From JAUXFS01 sp050329575 (GTDB lineage: Bacteria > Pseudomonadota > Alphaproteobacteria > Rhodospirillales > Defluviicoccaceae), in the NCBI GenBank assembly GCA_050329575.1, contig JBHJOP010000090.1, forward strand, positions 1-22,657: a stretch of DNA of 22,657 bases. The letters are read 5' to 3'. Position 1 is the stretch's first letter; the number at the start of each line of letters is the position of its first letter. This document shows positions 1-11,346 of this stretch, one piece after another. Both the position numbers and the translations under genes were made by a program. The notes beneath the pieces are model-generated. The model worked only from the letters and a program-made list of their open reading frames with translations, did not search any database and had not been told where the DNA came from.

Positions 1-1973
1 TGGGTCGACCAGCGCCGCACGCCCTCCGCCCATTCGCCCGGCAGTTCGGAGAGCACGTTGATGCGGGCGCGCATGTCCTCGCCGCGCTTGGTGTCATGGG
101 TGGCGGTGGTGAGCATGGCGTGCGGCCAGTTGCGTGCCGCCGCCTGCCGGGAGCGCTGGAAGGTCGCCGTCGCGATCCCGAACCGCGTCGGGTCGCCGCC
201 CACTTCGTTGATCGAGATCAGGCGGTTGTAGCGGTAGAACGCGGTGTCCTCGACACCTTTCGCCATCACCGCACCGGTGTACTGCTGGAATTTCATTGCC
301 AGCCGCACCACCTCGCGGCGGTTGAGCGCCGGCACGTGGCCACGGCTGATGTCGGTGGTCAGAAGGTCGGCGACGAAATCGAACACGCTGAGGTCCGAGC
401 GATCGCTCCGCCGCCGCCCGTGAGCGACCGCCCAGTCGAGATCGCGGCGATCCTCTGGCCGGATCCCTTGCCAGTCGACATAAGTGCGGTAGACGGGGAA
501 CGAGGCGACGATCTCGCGCAGCGCCTGCCGCAGGCCGACCAGGGTAAAATCGCGCGTGAACCAGTCGCTCTCGGTCAGATGATTGATTTCGTTGGCGAGC
601 ACCCACAGCTCGCTCGCCAGTTCCTGTTCCATCGCCAGCTTGCGGCCGCGATAGGCCGTCTCGTCGAACGACGGAACCGCGCTGACGAACTCCAGATAGC
701 ATGCAGAGAGCGCTGCCTCGCCCTCTCGATCGACGAATAATCCGTTGACTTCATTCAGGAATTCGTATCCGGTGGTCCCCGCGACCGGCCACTCCGCCGG
801 CAGCGTCTCATGGTGCGCCAGGATCTTCTCGACGACGACGTAGAGGTCGTTCGGATTCCCCACCGCTGTTTCTCCGGCCCGCCCCTCGCGATAGCGCAGC
901 TGCAGTCGCTCCAGGTACTGGCGCGGATCGAACAGCCCGTCGACATGGTCGATGCGAAGGCCGTGAACGCGCCCTTCGTCGATCCATTGGAACACTTGGC
1001 GGTGGACGGTATCGAATACCCTGGCGACCTCGACACGGATGCCGGCGAGATCGTTGATCTGGAAGAAACGGCGGTAGTTGATTTCCTCGGAAGCGACGCG
1101 CCAGTAAGCCAGTCGGTAGTGCTGCGCCTCGAGCAACTGGTGCAGCCGACGGAACGAGGCGGGATTGCCCGGCACGCCGTTGACCTCGGCGATGACCGCT
1201 TCGACGTGATCGCGAAACGTCGGATGAGCGCGCAGCAACCCGGCCAAATCACCGTGCAGCCGCTCGGCAAGGGCAAATCGGGCGAGCCGGGCCGTCCGGG
1301 TTCGCGCCGCGCGACGCAGTTCGTCGAAGCCTGCGGACAGCAGCGCGAACCGGTCGTCGCGGTCAGCGCCCACGGTATCGCACTGCCGCAGGCGGTCGAT
1401 GGCCGGTCGCAGCACCTTGGCGAAGGTGGATGGCGCCAGGGGCAGGCGATTGTCGTAATACCAGAAGCTGAAACCGCCGCCGTCTTCGTCGAGGGTGAGC
1501 GTGACCTCGCCCTTTGTCAGGACCGTGCCGTAATGATCGCCGAGGATCGGAACCAGGATCTTGCCGTGCAGTTCCGGTTTGGCCGGTCGCCAGTCGATAT
1601 CGAAGCATTCCGCGAACGGCGAGTCCTCGCCCCACGCGAGAACGTCGAGGAACCACCGGTTGTCGGCTCCGAAGATCCCGACGTGGTTGGGGACGAAGTC
1701 GAGAATCTGTCCCATGCCGTGCTTTGCGAGCGCGGCGCAGAAGGCGGCGAAACTCTCGCCGTCGCCGATCTCGGCGTTGATCGTGCCGTGATCGATGATG
1801 TCGTAGCCGTGGGTGCTTCCCTGCCGCGCCTTGAGGTACGGGGAGGCGTAGATGTGGCTGATGCCGAGTTCGGCGAGATAGGGCACGATGCCGGTGGCGT
1901 CGGAGAACGCAAATCCACCGTTGAACTGCAGCCGATAGGTGGCGCGAGGGACGCGTGGGCACGGCTCGGACAT
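1..1973 (-). CDS. treY: Malto-oligosyltrehalose synthase TreY, C-terminus cut by window edge
   Basis: TreY is a cytoplasmic GH13 enzyme that converts the reducing-end maltose unit of a malto-oligosaccharide into a terminal trehalosyl unit, which TreZ then releases. The 657 codons seen run off the left edge; the family is usually longer (roughly 700-950 residues). From ATG 1973 the protein shows the GH13 blocks in order: DFVPNH (residues 92-97), GLRIDHVDG with the likely nucleophile D342, VVEKIL with the likely general acid E382, and TATHDTKRGED with D627. The early RATYRLQF and HGYDIIDH stretches are typical of TreY. I checked the frame at several points and found no break. The start codon overlaps the treZ stop (TGATG), so translation is probably coupled. 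What is known: treZ and treY commonly form one operon. Only the C-terminal end is uncertain. Confidence 0.95.
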   Translation of the reverse strand, partial: MSEPCPRVPRATYRLQFNGGFAFSDATGIVPYLAELGISHIYASPYLKARQGSTHGYDIIDHGTINAEIGDGESFAAFCAALAKHGMGQILDFVPNHVGIFGADNRWFLDVLAWGEDSPFAECFDIDWRPAKPELHGKILVPILGDHYGTVLTKGEVTLTLDEDGGGFSFWYYDNRLPLAPSTFAKVLRPAIDRLRQCDTVGADRDDRFALLSAGFDELRRAARTRTARLARFALAERLHGDLAGLLRAHPTFRDHVEAVIAEVNGVPGNPASFRRLHQLLEAQHYRLAYWRVASEEINYRRFFQINDLAGIRVEVARVFDTVHRQVFQWIDEGRVHGLRIDHVDGLFDPRQYLERLQLRYREGRAGETAVGNPNDLYVVVEKILAHHETLPAEWPVAGTTGYEFLNEVNGLFVDREGEAALSACYLEFVSAVPSFDETAYRGRKLAMEQELASELWVLANEINHLTESDWFTRDFTLVGLRQALREIVASFPVYRTYVDWQGIRPEDRRDLDWAVAHGRRRSDRSDLSVFDFVADLLTTDISRGHVPALNRREVVRLAMKFQQYTGAVMAKGVEDTAFYRYNRLISINEVGGDPTRFGIATATFQRSRQAAARNWPHAMLTTATHDTKRGEDMRARINVLSELPGEWAEGVRRWST

Positions 1974-3820
1974 CAACGTCTCTCCGCAACCGTCTCGGTC
2001 AGGCGCCAGGATACCGACCATGGTGAGACCTGCCCGGCGTCGACGGCGGCCGGCGCCATCGCGAACAGGCCGCGTCCCATCATTGGCGGCGGCGGCATCG
2101 GCTTCGGATCGGGACCGAGATTGGCGCACATCGACAGGGTCGAGCCGTCGCCGAGCCGCCACTCGACGGCAAGGACCGGACCGTCCTGCCAGAGGACGCG
2201 GCCGGCCCGTCCGGTCATTCCCCGCAACCGAGGCACGATCTCGTGACGGCGTAAGGAGAGCAACTGCCGGTAATGATCGAGCATCTCCCGGTGTGCGGGC
2301 TGGTCGCGGCATCGCCAGTCGAGGATGGAGGCGCGGAAGGTCTGCTCCGCCGTCGGATCGGGAATGCGCGCCCGCGCCGCCGGATCACGAAACGCCGCGA
2401 AGCGGCTGAACTCCCGCCGGCGGCCCTCCCGCACGGCGTCCTTCAGATCCTCACCGACATCGCAGAAGAACAGGAACGGCTCAGGGGCCCCCCACTCCTC
2501 CCCCATGAACAGGAGCGGCGGAGAAGGCGCCAGCAACAGCACCGCGGCCGCGGCGCGCACGGCCGCCGGTTCGGCCAGCCGCGACAGCCGCTCCCCGAAG
2601 GCGCGGTTGCCCACCTGGTCGTGGTTCTGCAGGCAGTTCACGAATGCCGAAGGTGGAAGCGCGACGCTCGCCTCCCCCCGAGTGGCGCCGTTGCGAAAGC
2701 GTGACGTCTCTCCCTGGTAGGCGAAGCCCTCAGTGAGGCAGCGACCAAGGTGGCGGCCGGGATCGTCGGCGTAGTCGATATAGTAGCCCTCTGTTTCCCC
2801 GGTCAGCAGCACATGGAATGCATGGTGGCAGTCGTCGTTCCACTGCGCGACATAGCGCGGCGTTCGCTCGTCCTCCGCCCGCTTCAGGAACCGCGCCTCG
2901 TTGTCGTCGTTCTCCAGCACCAGATGGACATGGCGATCGGGGGCAACCTCGGCATCGACCCGTTCGGCGACCGCGTCGAGGATGTGCCGCGGCGAGCGAT
3001 CTTCGATGGCGTGGACGGCATCGAGCCGCAACCCGTCGAACCGATACTCGGTGAGCCAATAGACGGCGTTTTGAATGAAGAACTCCCGCACCCAGCGGCT
3101 CTCCGGATGGTCGAAGTTGATCGCCGCCCCCCACGGCGTGTGACGCTCTGCGTCGAAGAACCGCTTCGCGTAGACGTGAAGGTAGTTCCCCTCCGGCCCG
3201 AAATGGTTGTAGACCACGTCGAGCAGGACCATCAGGCCGCGGGCGTGGGCGGCGTCGATCAGGGCCTTCAGATCCTCGGGTCGTCCGTAACGCGCGTCCG
3301 GAGCGTAGAGCAATGCGCCGTTGTAGCCCCAGTCGCGGGTGCCCGGGAAATCGGCGACGGGCATGAGTTCGATTGCGGTCACGCCCAACTCGACCAGCGC
3401 GTCGAGCCGTTCCTCGACGCCAGCATACGTGCCGGCGGGCGAGAACGCTCCGACGTGCAGCTCGTAGATGACAGCCTGGTGCCAGGGCCGCCCGCGCCAA
3501 TCGGTGCAGCGCCAGGCGTAGCCCGTGGGGTCGATGACCTCGCTCGCGCCGTGGATGTCGTCCGGTTGGAACCGCGAGGCGGCATCAGGGACCCGCAACC
3601 CGCCGTCGACGCGATAGCAGTAGCGCGCGCCGGCGCCGATGCCGTCGACAAACCGATGGCACCAACCGTCCGCCTGCCGGTCGAGGGGATACTCTCCGAC
3701 CCCGAGCGGACCTTCGATGCACAGCGTGGCATCCTGGCAATCAGGGGCCCAGAAGGAGAAGCGGACCCCGGAACCCTCGATGTGCGCGCCGAACGACCTG
3801 GCGGAACCCGGTTGCGTCAT
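1973..3820 (-). CDS. treZ: Malto-oligosyltrehalose trehalohydrolase TreZ
   Basis: TreZ hydrolyses the bond next to the trehalosyl end made by TreY and releases free trehalose in the cytoplasm. The protein is 615 residues, normal for the family, with an N-terminal beta-sandwich (FSFWAPD near residue 20) and a GH13 barrel. Visible motifs are DVVYNHFGPEGNYL, GLRLDAVHAI with nucleophile D267, LVLENDDNEARFL with acid E303, and CLQNHDQVGNRAFG with D401. The NHFGPEGNYL and ENDDNE stretches separate TreZ from glycogen branching enzyme and GlgX. I chose ATG 3820 because AGGAGG stands 9 nt upstream and MTQPGSARSFGAH begins the conserved region. The same frame is open up to 3928, but that Arg-rich extension does not look like protein. 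Its stop shares one base with the treY start. Confidence 0.95.
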   Translation of the reverse strand: MTQPGSARSFGAHIEGSGVRFSFWAPDCQDATLCIEGPLGVGEYPLDRQADGWCHRFVDGIGAGARYCYRVDGGLRVPDAASRFQPDDIHGASEVIDPTGYAWRCTDWRGRPWHQAVIYELHVGAFSPAGTYAGVEERLDALVELGVTAIELMPVADFPGTRDWGYNGALLYAPDARYGRPEDLKALIDAAHARGLMVLLDVVYNHFGPEGNYLHVYAKRFFDAERHTPWGAAINFDHPESRWVREFFIQNAVYWLTEYRFDGLRLDAVHAIEDRSPRHILDAVAERVDAEVAPDRHVHLVLENDDNEARFLKRAEDERTPRYVAQWNDDCHHAFHVLLTGETEGYYIDYADDPGRHLGRCLTEGFAYQGETSRFRNGATRGEASVALPPSAFVNCLQNHDQVGNRAFGERLSRLAEPAAVRAAAAVLLLAPSPPLLFMGEEWGAPEPFLFFCDVGEDLKDAVREGRRREFSRFAAFRDPAARARIPDPTAEQTFRASILDWRCRDQPAHREMLDHYRQLLSLRRHEIVPRLRGMTGRAGRVLWQDGPVLAVEWRLGDGSTLSMCANLGPDPKPMPPPPMMGRGLFAMAPAAVDAGQVSPWSVSWRLTETVAERR

Positions 3821-4050
3821 GCTGGTGGTCCTCCTCGCGATCGGGGACGGGCGAGCCAGATCACGAACCGGGCCGGCGAAGGACCGACAGGTCCTGCGAT
3901 TTCGCCGCCCGACCCGCGCGGTGATCATCGCCCAGGTATGCCGTCACGCCGATCACCGGCTCTCTGGTCGCATCGGGAAGCGCGCTGCGCCCAAAGACGG
4001 CACGGCCGCCCGGCGCATCGGCATCGACGACTGTTTATCGGGTTGTGATG

Positions 4051-4101
4051 AGGCTAAATAAATAGTCTGATCCTGTCAACGCGGCGGGTCCGCGAGGTTC
4101 C
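4051..4101. promoter_or_regulatory. Candidate divergent promoter elements between treZ and treS
   Basis: The 344-bp gap between the divergent treZ and treS starts has one AT-rich patch near 4034-4070. On the minus strand a perfect TTGACA (4079-4074) is followed 17 nt later by a weak TAGCCT (4056-4051). Just upstream, GGAAC (4101-4097) and CGTT (4081-4078) are separated by 15 nt, one short of the GGAAC-N16/17-CGTT pattern known for the alphaproteobacterial stress sigma factor EcfG. On the plus strand TTGTGA (4043-4048) and TCTGAT (4066-4071) are 17 nt apart, each matching 4 of 6 consensus bases. The treZ leader would be about 250 nt, which is long. Stress control of trehalose genes is common in this class, but these sites are only candidates. 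Confidence 0.35.
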
Positions 4102-4164
4102 GCGCACGGGAGTGGCGGCGTTCGTCCGGTCGACAGGGCGTGCGTCGAAGCGAAAGGAGAGGTG

Positions 4165-7473
<3,309 letters not shown>

Positions 7474-7489
7474 CGGTCCGCATCGGAGC

Positions 7490-7502
7490 CGGCGAAACGC
7501 CG
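7490..7502. terminator. Small hairpin between convergent genes
   Basis: CGGCG-AAA-CGCCG forms a perfect 5-bp stem with a 3-nt loop, 16 nt past the treS stop and 47 nt past the stop of the converging lipoprotein gene. There is no run of T on either side, so it could at best be a weak terminator serving both strands. Confidence 0.25.
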
Positions 7503-7549
7503 ATCTTCGGTTCTCGTCCCCCCGCCGGCCGGCAGCAACCGCCTGCTAC

Positions 7550-8251
7550 TCAGATCCAGCCCTGCTTCCGGGCCGAAGCCTCGATCTTGACGGCGATCTC
7601 GTGCGCCGTCCGCTTGGCCGCACCCTCGATGGTCTCGGAGCCCGAGACCTCGCCATGGGCCTTGACCGCGCCACCGACGACGAGGCCGACCGGATTGGCG
7701 GTCGCGACCGCAACGACGAGCGGCACGACACCCCCGGGCATCCTGCCGCTGCCCGCCTCCACCTCGCCGGAGCCGAGCGCGCGCAAGCCCTGCTCGGTCT
7801 GCTGGTACCCCTTGACCACCGTCTTGATCTCGGCACCGCCGGCACCGAAGCCGAGCGCCACACGCTCGACCGCACTGCCGGCATCCACGGTGGCGAAGTA
7901 GCCGACCACCAGACCATCGCCGGGGCGGGGCGCCGGTGCACCCTCGGCGCGCACCGCCGGCAGACCCATCGAGCGCAGCTCTTCGACCAGGTTGATGGCG
8001 ATCTCGGCGCCAAGCCTGCGGGCGAGCGCGCGCTGCTCGGCGTCGAGGACCGGAGAGGCGACAGCGCCCTTTCCTGCAATCGCCACCTCGGGCGCCAACT
8101 CCGAGGCGGTCGGAGCGATGTCGTAGACGATGATCCGATCGGGCTTGGCGATCGTGCCGCGAGTGGGCTCGTACGAGGTCACGTCGCTGGACGCGCACCC
8201 CGCCAGAACGGCGAGCACCAGCCAGCACGCAGCACGGCGAACGGCGGTCAT
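7550..8251 (-). CDS. DUF4410-like outer-membrane lipoprotein
   Basis: A 233-residue predicted lipoprotein. MTAVRRAACWLVLAVLAGC is a short lipoprotein signal with lipobox LAGC and Cys19 as the lipidation site; Ala at +2 fits outer-membrane sorting. The mature part has IIVYDIAPT near the start, then LARRLGAEIAINLVEELRSMGLPA, then GDGLVVGYFATVDAGSAVERVALGFGAG. This order matches my memory of DUF4410 proteins, whose function is unknown. The glycine-rich stretch NPVGLVVGGAVKAHGE resembles glycine-zipper segments. I chose ATG 8251, which has GGAGG 5 nt upstream; the frame is open to 8494, but that part reads as non-coding. It lies 276 bp downstream of mccA on the same strand, with two hairpins between, so it is probably transcribed separately. 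Confidence 0.75.
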   Translation of the reverse strand: MTAVRRAACWLVLAVLAGCASSDVTSYEPTRGTIAKPDRIIVYDIAPTASELAPEVAIAGKGAVASPVLDAEQRALARRLGAEIAINLVEELRSMGLPAVRAEGAPAPRPGDGLVVGYFATVDAGSAVERVALGFGAGGAEIKTVVKGYQQTEQGLRALGSGEVEAGSGRMPGGVVPLVVAVATANPVGLVVGGAVKAHGEVSGSETIEGAAKRTAHEIAVKIEASARKQGWI

Positions 8252-8354
8252 CGGATCCTCCCTGCCGGGTTGAACAGTCTGCTGAACGGTGAACTTATCA
8301 AAGGGCCACCATGCCCGCCATCCCTTGGGACCCGCTTTCTCGCCGCGCCGGACC

Positions 8355-8372
8355 GGAGGCGGAAAAGCCTCC
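8355..8372. repeat. Inverted repeat upstream of the DUF4410 lipoprotein gene
   Basis: GGAGGC and GCCTCC enclose a 6-nt loop (GGAAAA on the plus strand), in the 276-bp gap between mccA and the lipoprotein gene. It is strong enough to form a hairpin but has no T-run after it. It may be a terminator or processing site; nothing decides this. Confidence 0.3.
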
Positions 8373-8440
8373 CTCTGCCAGCTTCTTTCGAAACCGTCAC
8401 CGGCGTCGGCCGATGCCTCGTTCGCGATCGACAGCGTGAC

Positions 8441-8458
8441 CGCCACGCCGGCGTGGCG
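8441..8458. terminator. 18-bp perfect palindrome downstream of mccA, possible terminator
   Basis: CGCCACGCCGGCGTGGCG is a perfect palindrome (7-bp stem, CCGG loop) about 70 nt after the mccA stop on the minus strand. The stem is very GC-rich, but no T-run follows, so intrinsic termination is uncertain. No gene is seen in the rest of the 8252-8527 gap. Confidence 0.35.
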
Positions 8459-8527
8459 CATGCGGCCGAATCGGGCTTGAGGGTTCGGCGGCATGTCGAC
8501 GAGACGGCGGCGGCGGCAGCTGGGGGC

Positions 8528-10537
8528 TTAGCCGCCGTCGTCCTCGAACGACACCAGCACCGCGCCCTCCTCGACCTGCTCGCCGACCGCGTAATGGACG
8601 GCGGCGACGGTGCCGTCGGCCGGCGCCGTGACCGCGTGCTCCATCTTCATCGCCACCATCACCATCAGCGTCGCGCCGCGGCCGACCGTGTCGCCCGGCC
8701 GGACGTTGACCGCCACCACCTTGCCCGGCATCGGCGCGCTCAGCGAGCCACCCTTGGCCTCCTTGAGGTCGGCGCGGGCGGCCGGGTCGTCGAACTTCAG
8801 GCGATGGCTGTCGCCGCCGGCGATGATCGTAAGCTCGTCGCCGTGGCGGACCACCGTCGCCCGAAGCCGCATGCCGCCGAGATCGGCGATCAGGTCGCCG
8901 CCGTCGTCGATCTCGCCAGCGGCAGCGATCGGGGCGCCGCCGCCGGGAAGCTGCAACAGGATGCCGTCGCTGCGGTAGTGGACGGTGACGTCGAGGCGCG
9001 CGTCGCCGTCCAGGAAGGTGAGCACGTGGTAATTGTCGTCGTTGAGCCGCCAGCCGCCGGTCGCATGCCACGGCGACCACGGGTCGAGCGAGCGCCGGGC
9101 CGCCGCCCGCGCCTCGTGGTCTCGGCGGAGCAGCACATGCAGGCACGCGAGTGCCAGCGTCCGCGGCGAGGCCGGTCGCCGCGCCGGAAACAGATCGGTG
9201 CGGTGGCGGTCGATGAAGCGGGTATCGACGTCGCCGGCGGCGAACGCCGGATGGCCGGCGACGGCGGCGAGGAAGTCGACGTTGGTGGCGGGCCCAACCA
9301 CCTGGACCGCCGCCAGCGCCCGCCGCAGCTGCGCCAGCGCCGCGTCGCGGTCGGCGTCCCAGACGATCAGCTTCGCGATCAGCGGATCGTAGTGGATGCC
9401 GACCGTATCGCCTTCGCGCACGCCGCCGTCGATGCGCACATGCGGTCCCTGCGTCGGATAGCGGAGGTGGCGCAGCGTGCCGGCGGCGGGCAGGAAGTCG
9501 CGCTCCGGATCCTCGGCGTAGATCCGCGCCTCGAAGGCGTGACCGTCGATGGTAAGGTCGTCCTGAGTGAGCGGCAGCGGTCGGCCGAGGGCGATGCGGA
9601 GTTGCCACTCGACCAAGTCGAGCCCGGTGATCATCTCGGTCACCGGGTGTTCGACCTGCAACCGCGTGTTCATCTCCATGAAGTAGAAGCGGCCGTCGTC
9701 GTCGAGGAGAAACTCGACGGTGCCGGCGCCCTCGTAGCCGATGGCGCGTGCCGCCGCCACCGCCGCCTCGCCGAGCCGTCGGCGAAGCGGCGCGTCGACG
9801 CCGGGCGCCGGCGCTTCCTCGATGATCTTCTGATGACGCCGCTGCACCGAGCAGTCCCGTTCGAACAGATGCACCACGCCGCCGTGGCGGTCGGCGAACA
9901 CCTGGACCTCGACGTGGCGCGGACGGGCCAGATAGCTCTCGATCAGCAAGGTGCCATCGGCGAAGGCGGCCGTTGCCTCGCGTCGCGCCGACTCGACCGC
10001 CGCTTCCAGGTGTTCGGGTCGTTCCACCACCCGCATGCCGCGGCCACCGCCGCCGGCCGCCGCCTTGATCAGAACCGGGAAGCCGATCTGACGGGCCGCC
10101 GCCGCCAGCACCGCGAGATCCTGGGCGGCACCGTGGTAGCCGGGGACCACCGGCACCCCGGCCGCCTCCATGATCGCCTTGGCGGCGGTCTTCGAACCCA
10201 TCGCCCGGATCGCCTCCGGCGGCGGTCCGACGAACACGAAGCCCCGCGCTCGGCAGGCCTCGGCGAAGGCGGCGTTCTCGGACAGGAAACCGTAGCCGGG
10301 ATGGATGGCGAGCGCGCCGCTCTGCGCCGCCGCTTCCAACACCGACTCGATGTTGAGGTAGCTGTCGCGCGCGTCCGCCGGCCCGATGCAGCGGGCCTCG
10401 TCGGCCGTCGTCACGTGCAGGGCACCGGCATCGGCCTCGGAATAGACGGCGACGGTGTGGATGCCGAGCCGCCTCGCGGTGCGGATGACCCGGCAGGCGA
10501 TCTCGCCCCGGTTGGCGATCAGGATGCGCTCGAACAT
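8528..10537 (-). CDS. mccA: 3-Methylcrotonyl-CoA carboxylase, biotin-containing alpha subunit
   Basis: This 669-residue subunit carboxylates its own biotin using ATP and bicarbonate; the beta subunit then moves the carboxyl group to 3-methylcrotonyl-CoA in leucine catabolism. The N-terminal biotin carboxylase domain shows ILIANRGEIACRVIRTA (5-21), the ATP-grasp glycine loop KAAAGGGGRGMRVV (158-171), MEMNTRLQVEHPVTEMI, and FEARIYAEDPERDFLPAAG. The C-terminal biotin carrier domain has VAMKMEH with biotinyl lysine K631. A V/I before AMKMEH is usual in methylcrotonyl-CoA carboxylases, whereas propionyl- and acetyl-CoA carboxylases usually have EAMKM; this and the mccB/liuC neighbours decide the substrate. 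Its ATG overlaps the liuC stop (TGATG). The pseudomonad name would be liuD. Confidence 0.93.
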   Translation of the reverse strand: MFERILIANRGEIACRVIRTARRLGIHTVAVYSEADAGALHVTTADEARCIGPADARDSYLNIESVLEAAAQSGALAIHPGYGFLSENAAFAEACRARGFVFVGPPPEAIRAMGSKTAAKAIMEAAGVPVVPGYHGAAQDLAVLAAAARQIGFPVLIKAAAGGGGRGMRVVERPEHLEAAVESARREATAAFADGTLLIESYLARPRHVEVQVFADRHGGVVHLFERDCSVQRRHQKIIEEAPAPGVDAPLRRRLGEAAVAAARAIGYEGAGTVEFLLDDDGRFYFMEMNTRLQVEHPVTEMITGLDLVEWQLRIALGRPLPLTQDDLTIDGHAFEARIYAEDPERDFLPAAGTLRHLRYPTQGPHVRIDGGVREGDTVGIHYDPLIAKLIVWDADRDAALAQLRRALAAVQVVGPATNVDFLAAVAGHPAFAAGDVDTRFIDRHRTDLFPARRPASPRTLALACLHVLLRRDHEARAAARRSLDPWSPWHATGGWRLNDDNYHVLTFLDGDARLDVTVHYRSDGILLQLPGGGAPIAAAGEIDDGGDLIADLGGMRLRATVVRHGDELTIIAGGDSHRLKFDDPAARADLKEAKGGSLSAPMPGKVVAVNVRPGDTVGRGATLMVMVAMKMEHAVTAPADGTVAAVHYAVGEQVEEGAVLVSFEDDGG

Positions 10538-11322
10538 CAGCGGTCCGCCTTTCTCTTCTCCAGGAACGCGCCGATCCTCAGCCGCCCCTCCTCGGAGGCC
10601 CGCGCGTTGGCGATCCTGAGGGCGGTGTCCCGCATCAGCGGTTCGTCGATCGGCCGGCCGGCAACCGCGCGAATCAGAGCCTTGACCTCGGCCATGGCCT
10701 GCGGGCCGTTGCCCGCGAGCACCGCCAGCATGGCCCGCCCGGCGGCCTCCAGCTCACCGGCCGGCACCACGCGATGAACAAGACCGATGCGGAGCGCTTC
10801 TTCGGCGTTGAACATCTCGCCGGTGACGAAGTAGCGCCGCGCCTGGCGGGCGCCGATGGCCGCCAGCACGTGCGGCGAGATCACCGCCGGGATCAGCCCC
10901 AGCCTGACCTCGGTCAGCGCGAAGCGGGCGTTCTCGGCGGCGGCGATGGCGATGTCGCAGGCGGCGACCAGCCCGACCCCGCCGCCGAGCGCCGGTCCCT
11001 GCACCAGCGCCAGGGTCGGCTTCGGCAACTCGTTGAGGGTGCGCAGCATGTGGGCCAGTGCCATCGCGTCGGCGACGTTCTCCTCAAACGAGTAGCCGCC
11101 CATCCGCTGCATCCAGCTGAGATCGGCGCCGGCCGAAAAGCTCTTGCCGCGGCTGCGCAGCACCACCGCGCGGACCTGCGCGTCGGCGGCGAGGGCTTGC
11201 AGCGCCTCCTCCATGCGGGCGATCAGGGTGTCGTCGAAGGCGTTGTGCACCTCGGCGCGATCGAGGGTCAGCCAGCCTGTGCCGTCGGGGTCGATGTCGG
11301 TGATCACGGGCCGGTCGGACAT
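10537..11322 (-). CDS. liuC: Methylglutaconyl-CoA hydratase-like enoyl-CoA hydratase
   Basis: A 261-residue crotonase-fold enzyme expected to hydrate 3-methylglutaconyl-CoA to HMG-CoA, the step after methylcrotonyl-CoA carboxylase. Oxyanion-hole segments are SAGADL (63-68) and GPALGGG (109-115). Of the two glutamates of classic enoyl-CoA hydratase, the second is kept (E138 in TEVRLGL), while the first is replaced by Gly/Val in GGGVGL. From memory, bacterial LiuC proteins show the same pattern together with an AVISP stretch, also present here at 146-150. The start is ATG 11322, with a GGGGGAG element about 10 nt upstream. It lies 24 bp after the PA14-like gene and overlaps mccA by one base. 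A generic enoyl-CoA hydratase role cannot be fully excluded, but the location supports LiuC. Confidence 0.88.
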   Translation of the reverse strand: MSDRPVITDIDPDGTGWLTLDRAEVHNAFDDTLIARMEEALQALAADAQVRAVVLRSRGKSFSAGADLSWMQRMGGYSFEENVADAMALAHMLRTLNELPKPTLALVQGPALGGGVGLVAACDIAIAAAENARFALTEVRLGLIPAVISPHVLAAIGARQARRYFVTGEMFNAEEALRIGLVHRVVPAGELEAAGRAMLAVLAGNGPQAMAEVKALIRAVAGRPIDEPLMRDTALRIANARASEEGRLRIGAFLEKRKADR

Positions 11323-11346
11323 CGGCGTTCCGCTCCCCCAAGCCGC

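Noticed and set aside
810..2246. Plus-strand open frame of 478 codons opposite treY
   Set aside because: The minus strand carries clear TreY motifs throughout, although its frame is cut by the window edge; the plus frame has none.
8528..10537. Propionyl-CoA or acetyl-CoA carboxylase alpha subunit
   Set aside because: The biotin site reads VAMKMEH, as in methylcrotonyl-CoA carboxylases, and mccB, liuC and ivd are in the same cluster.
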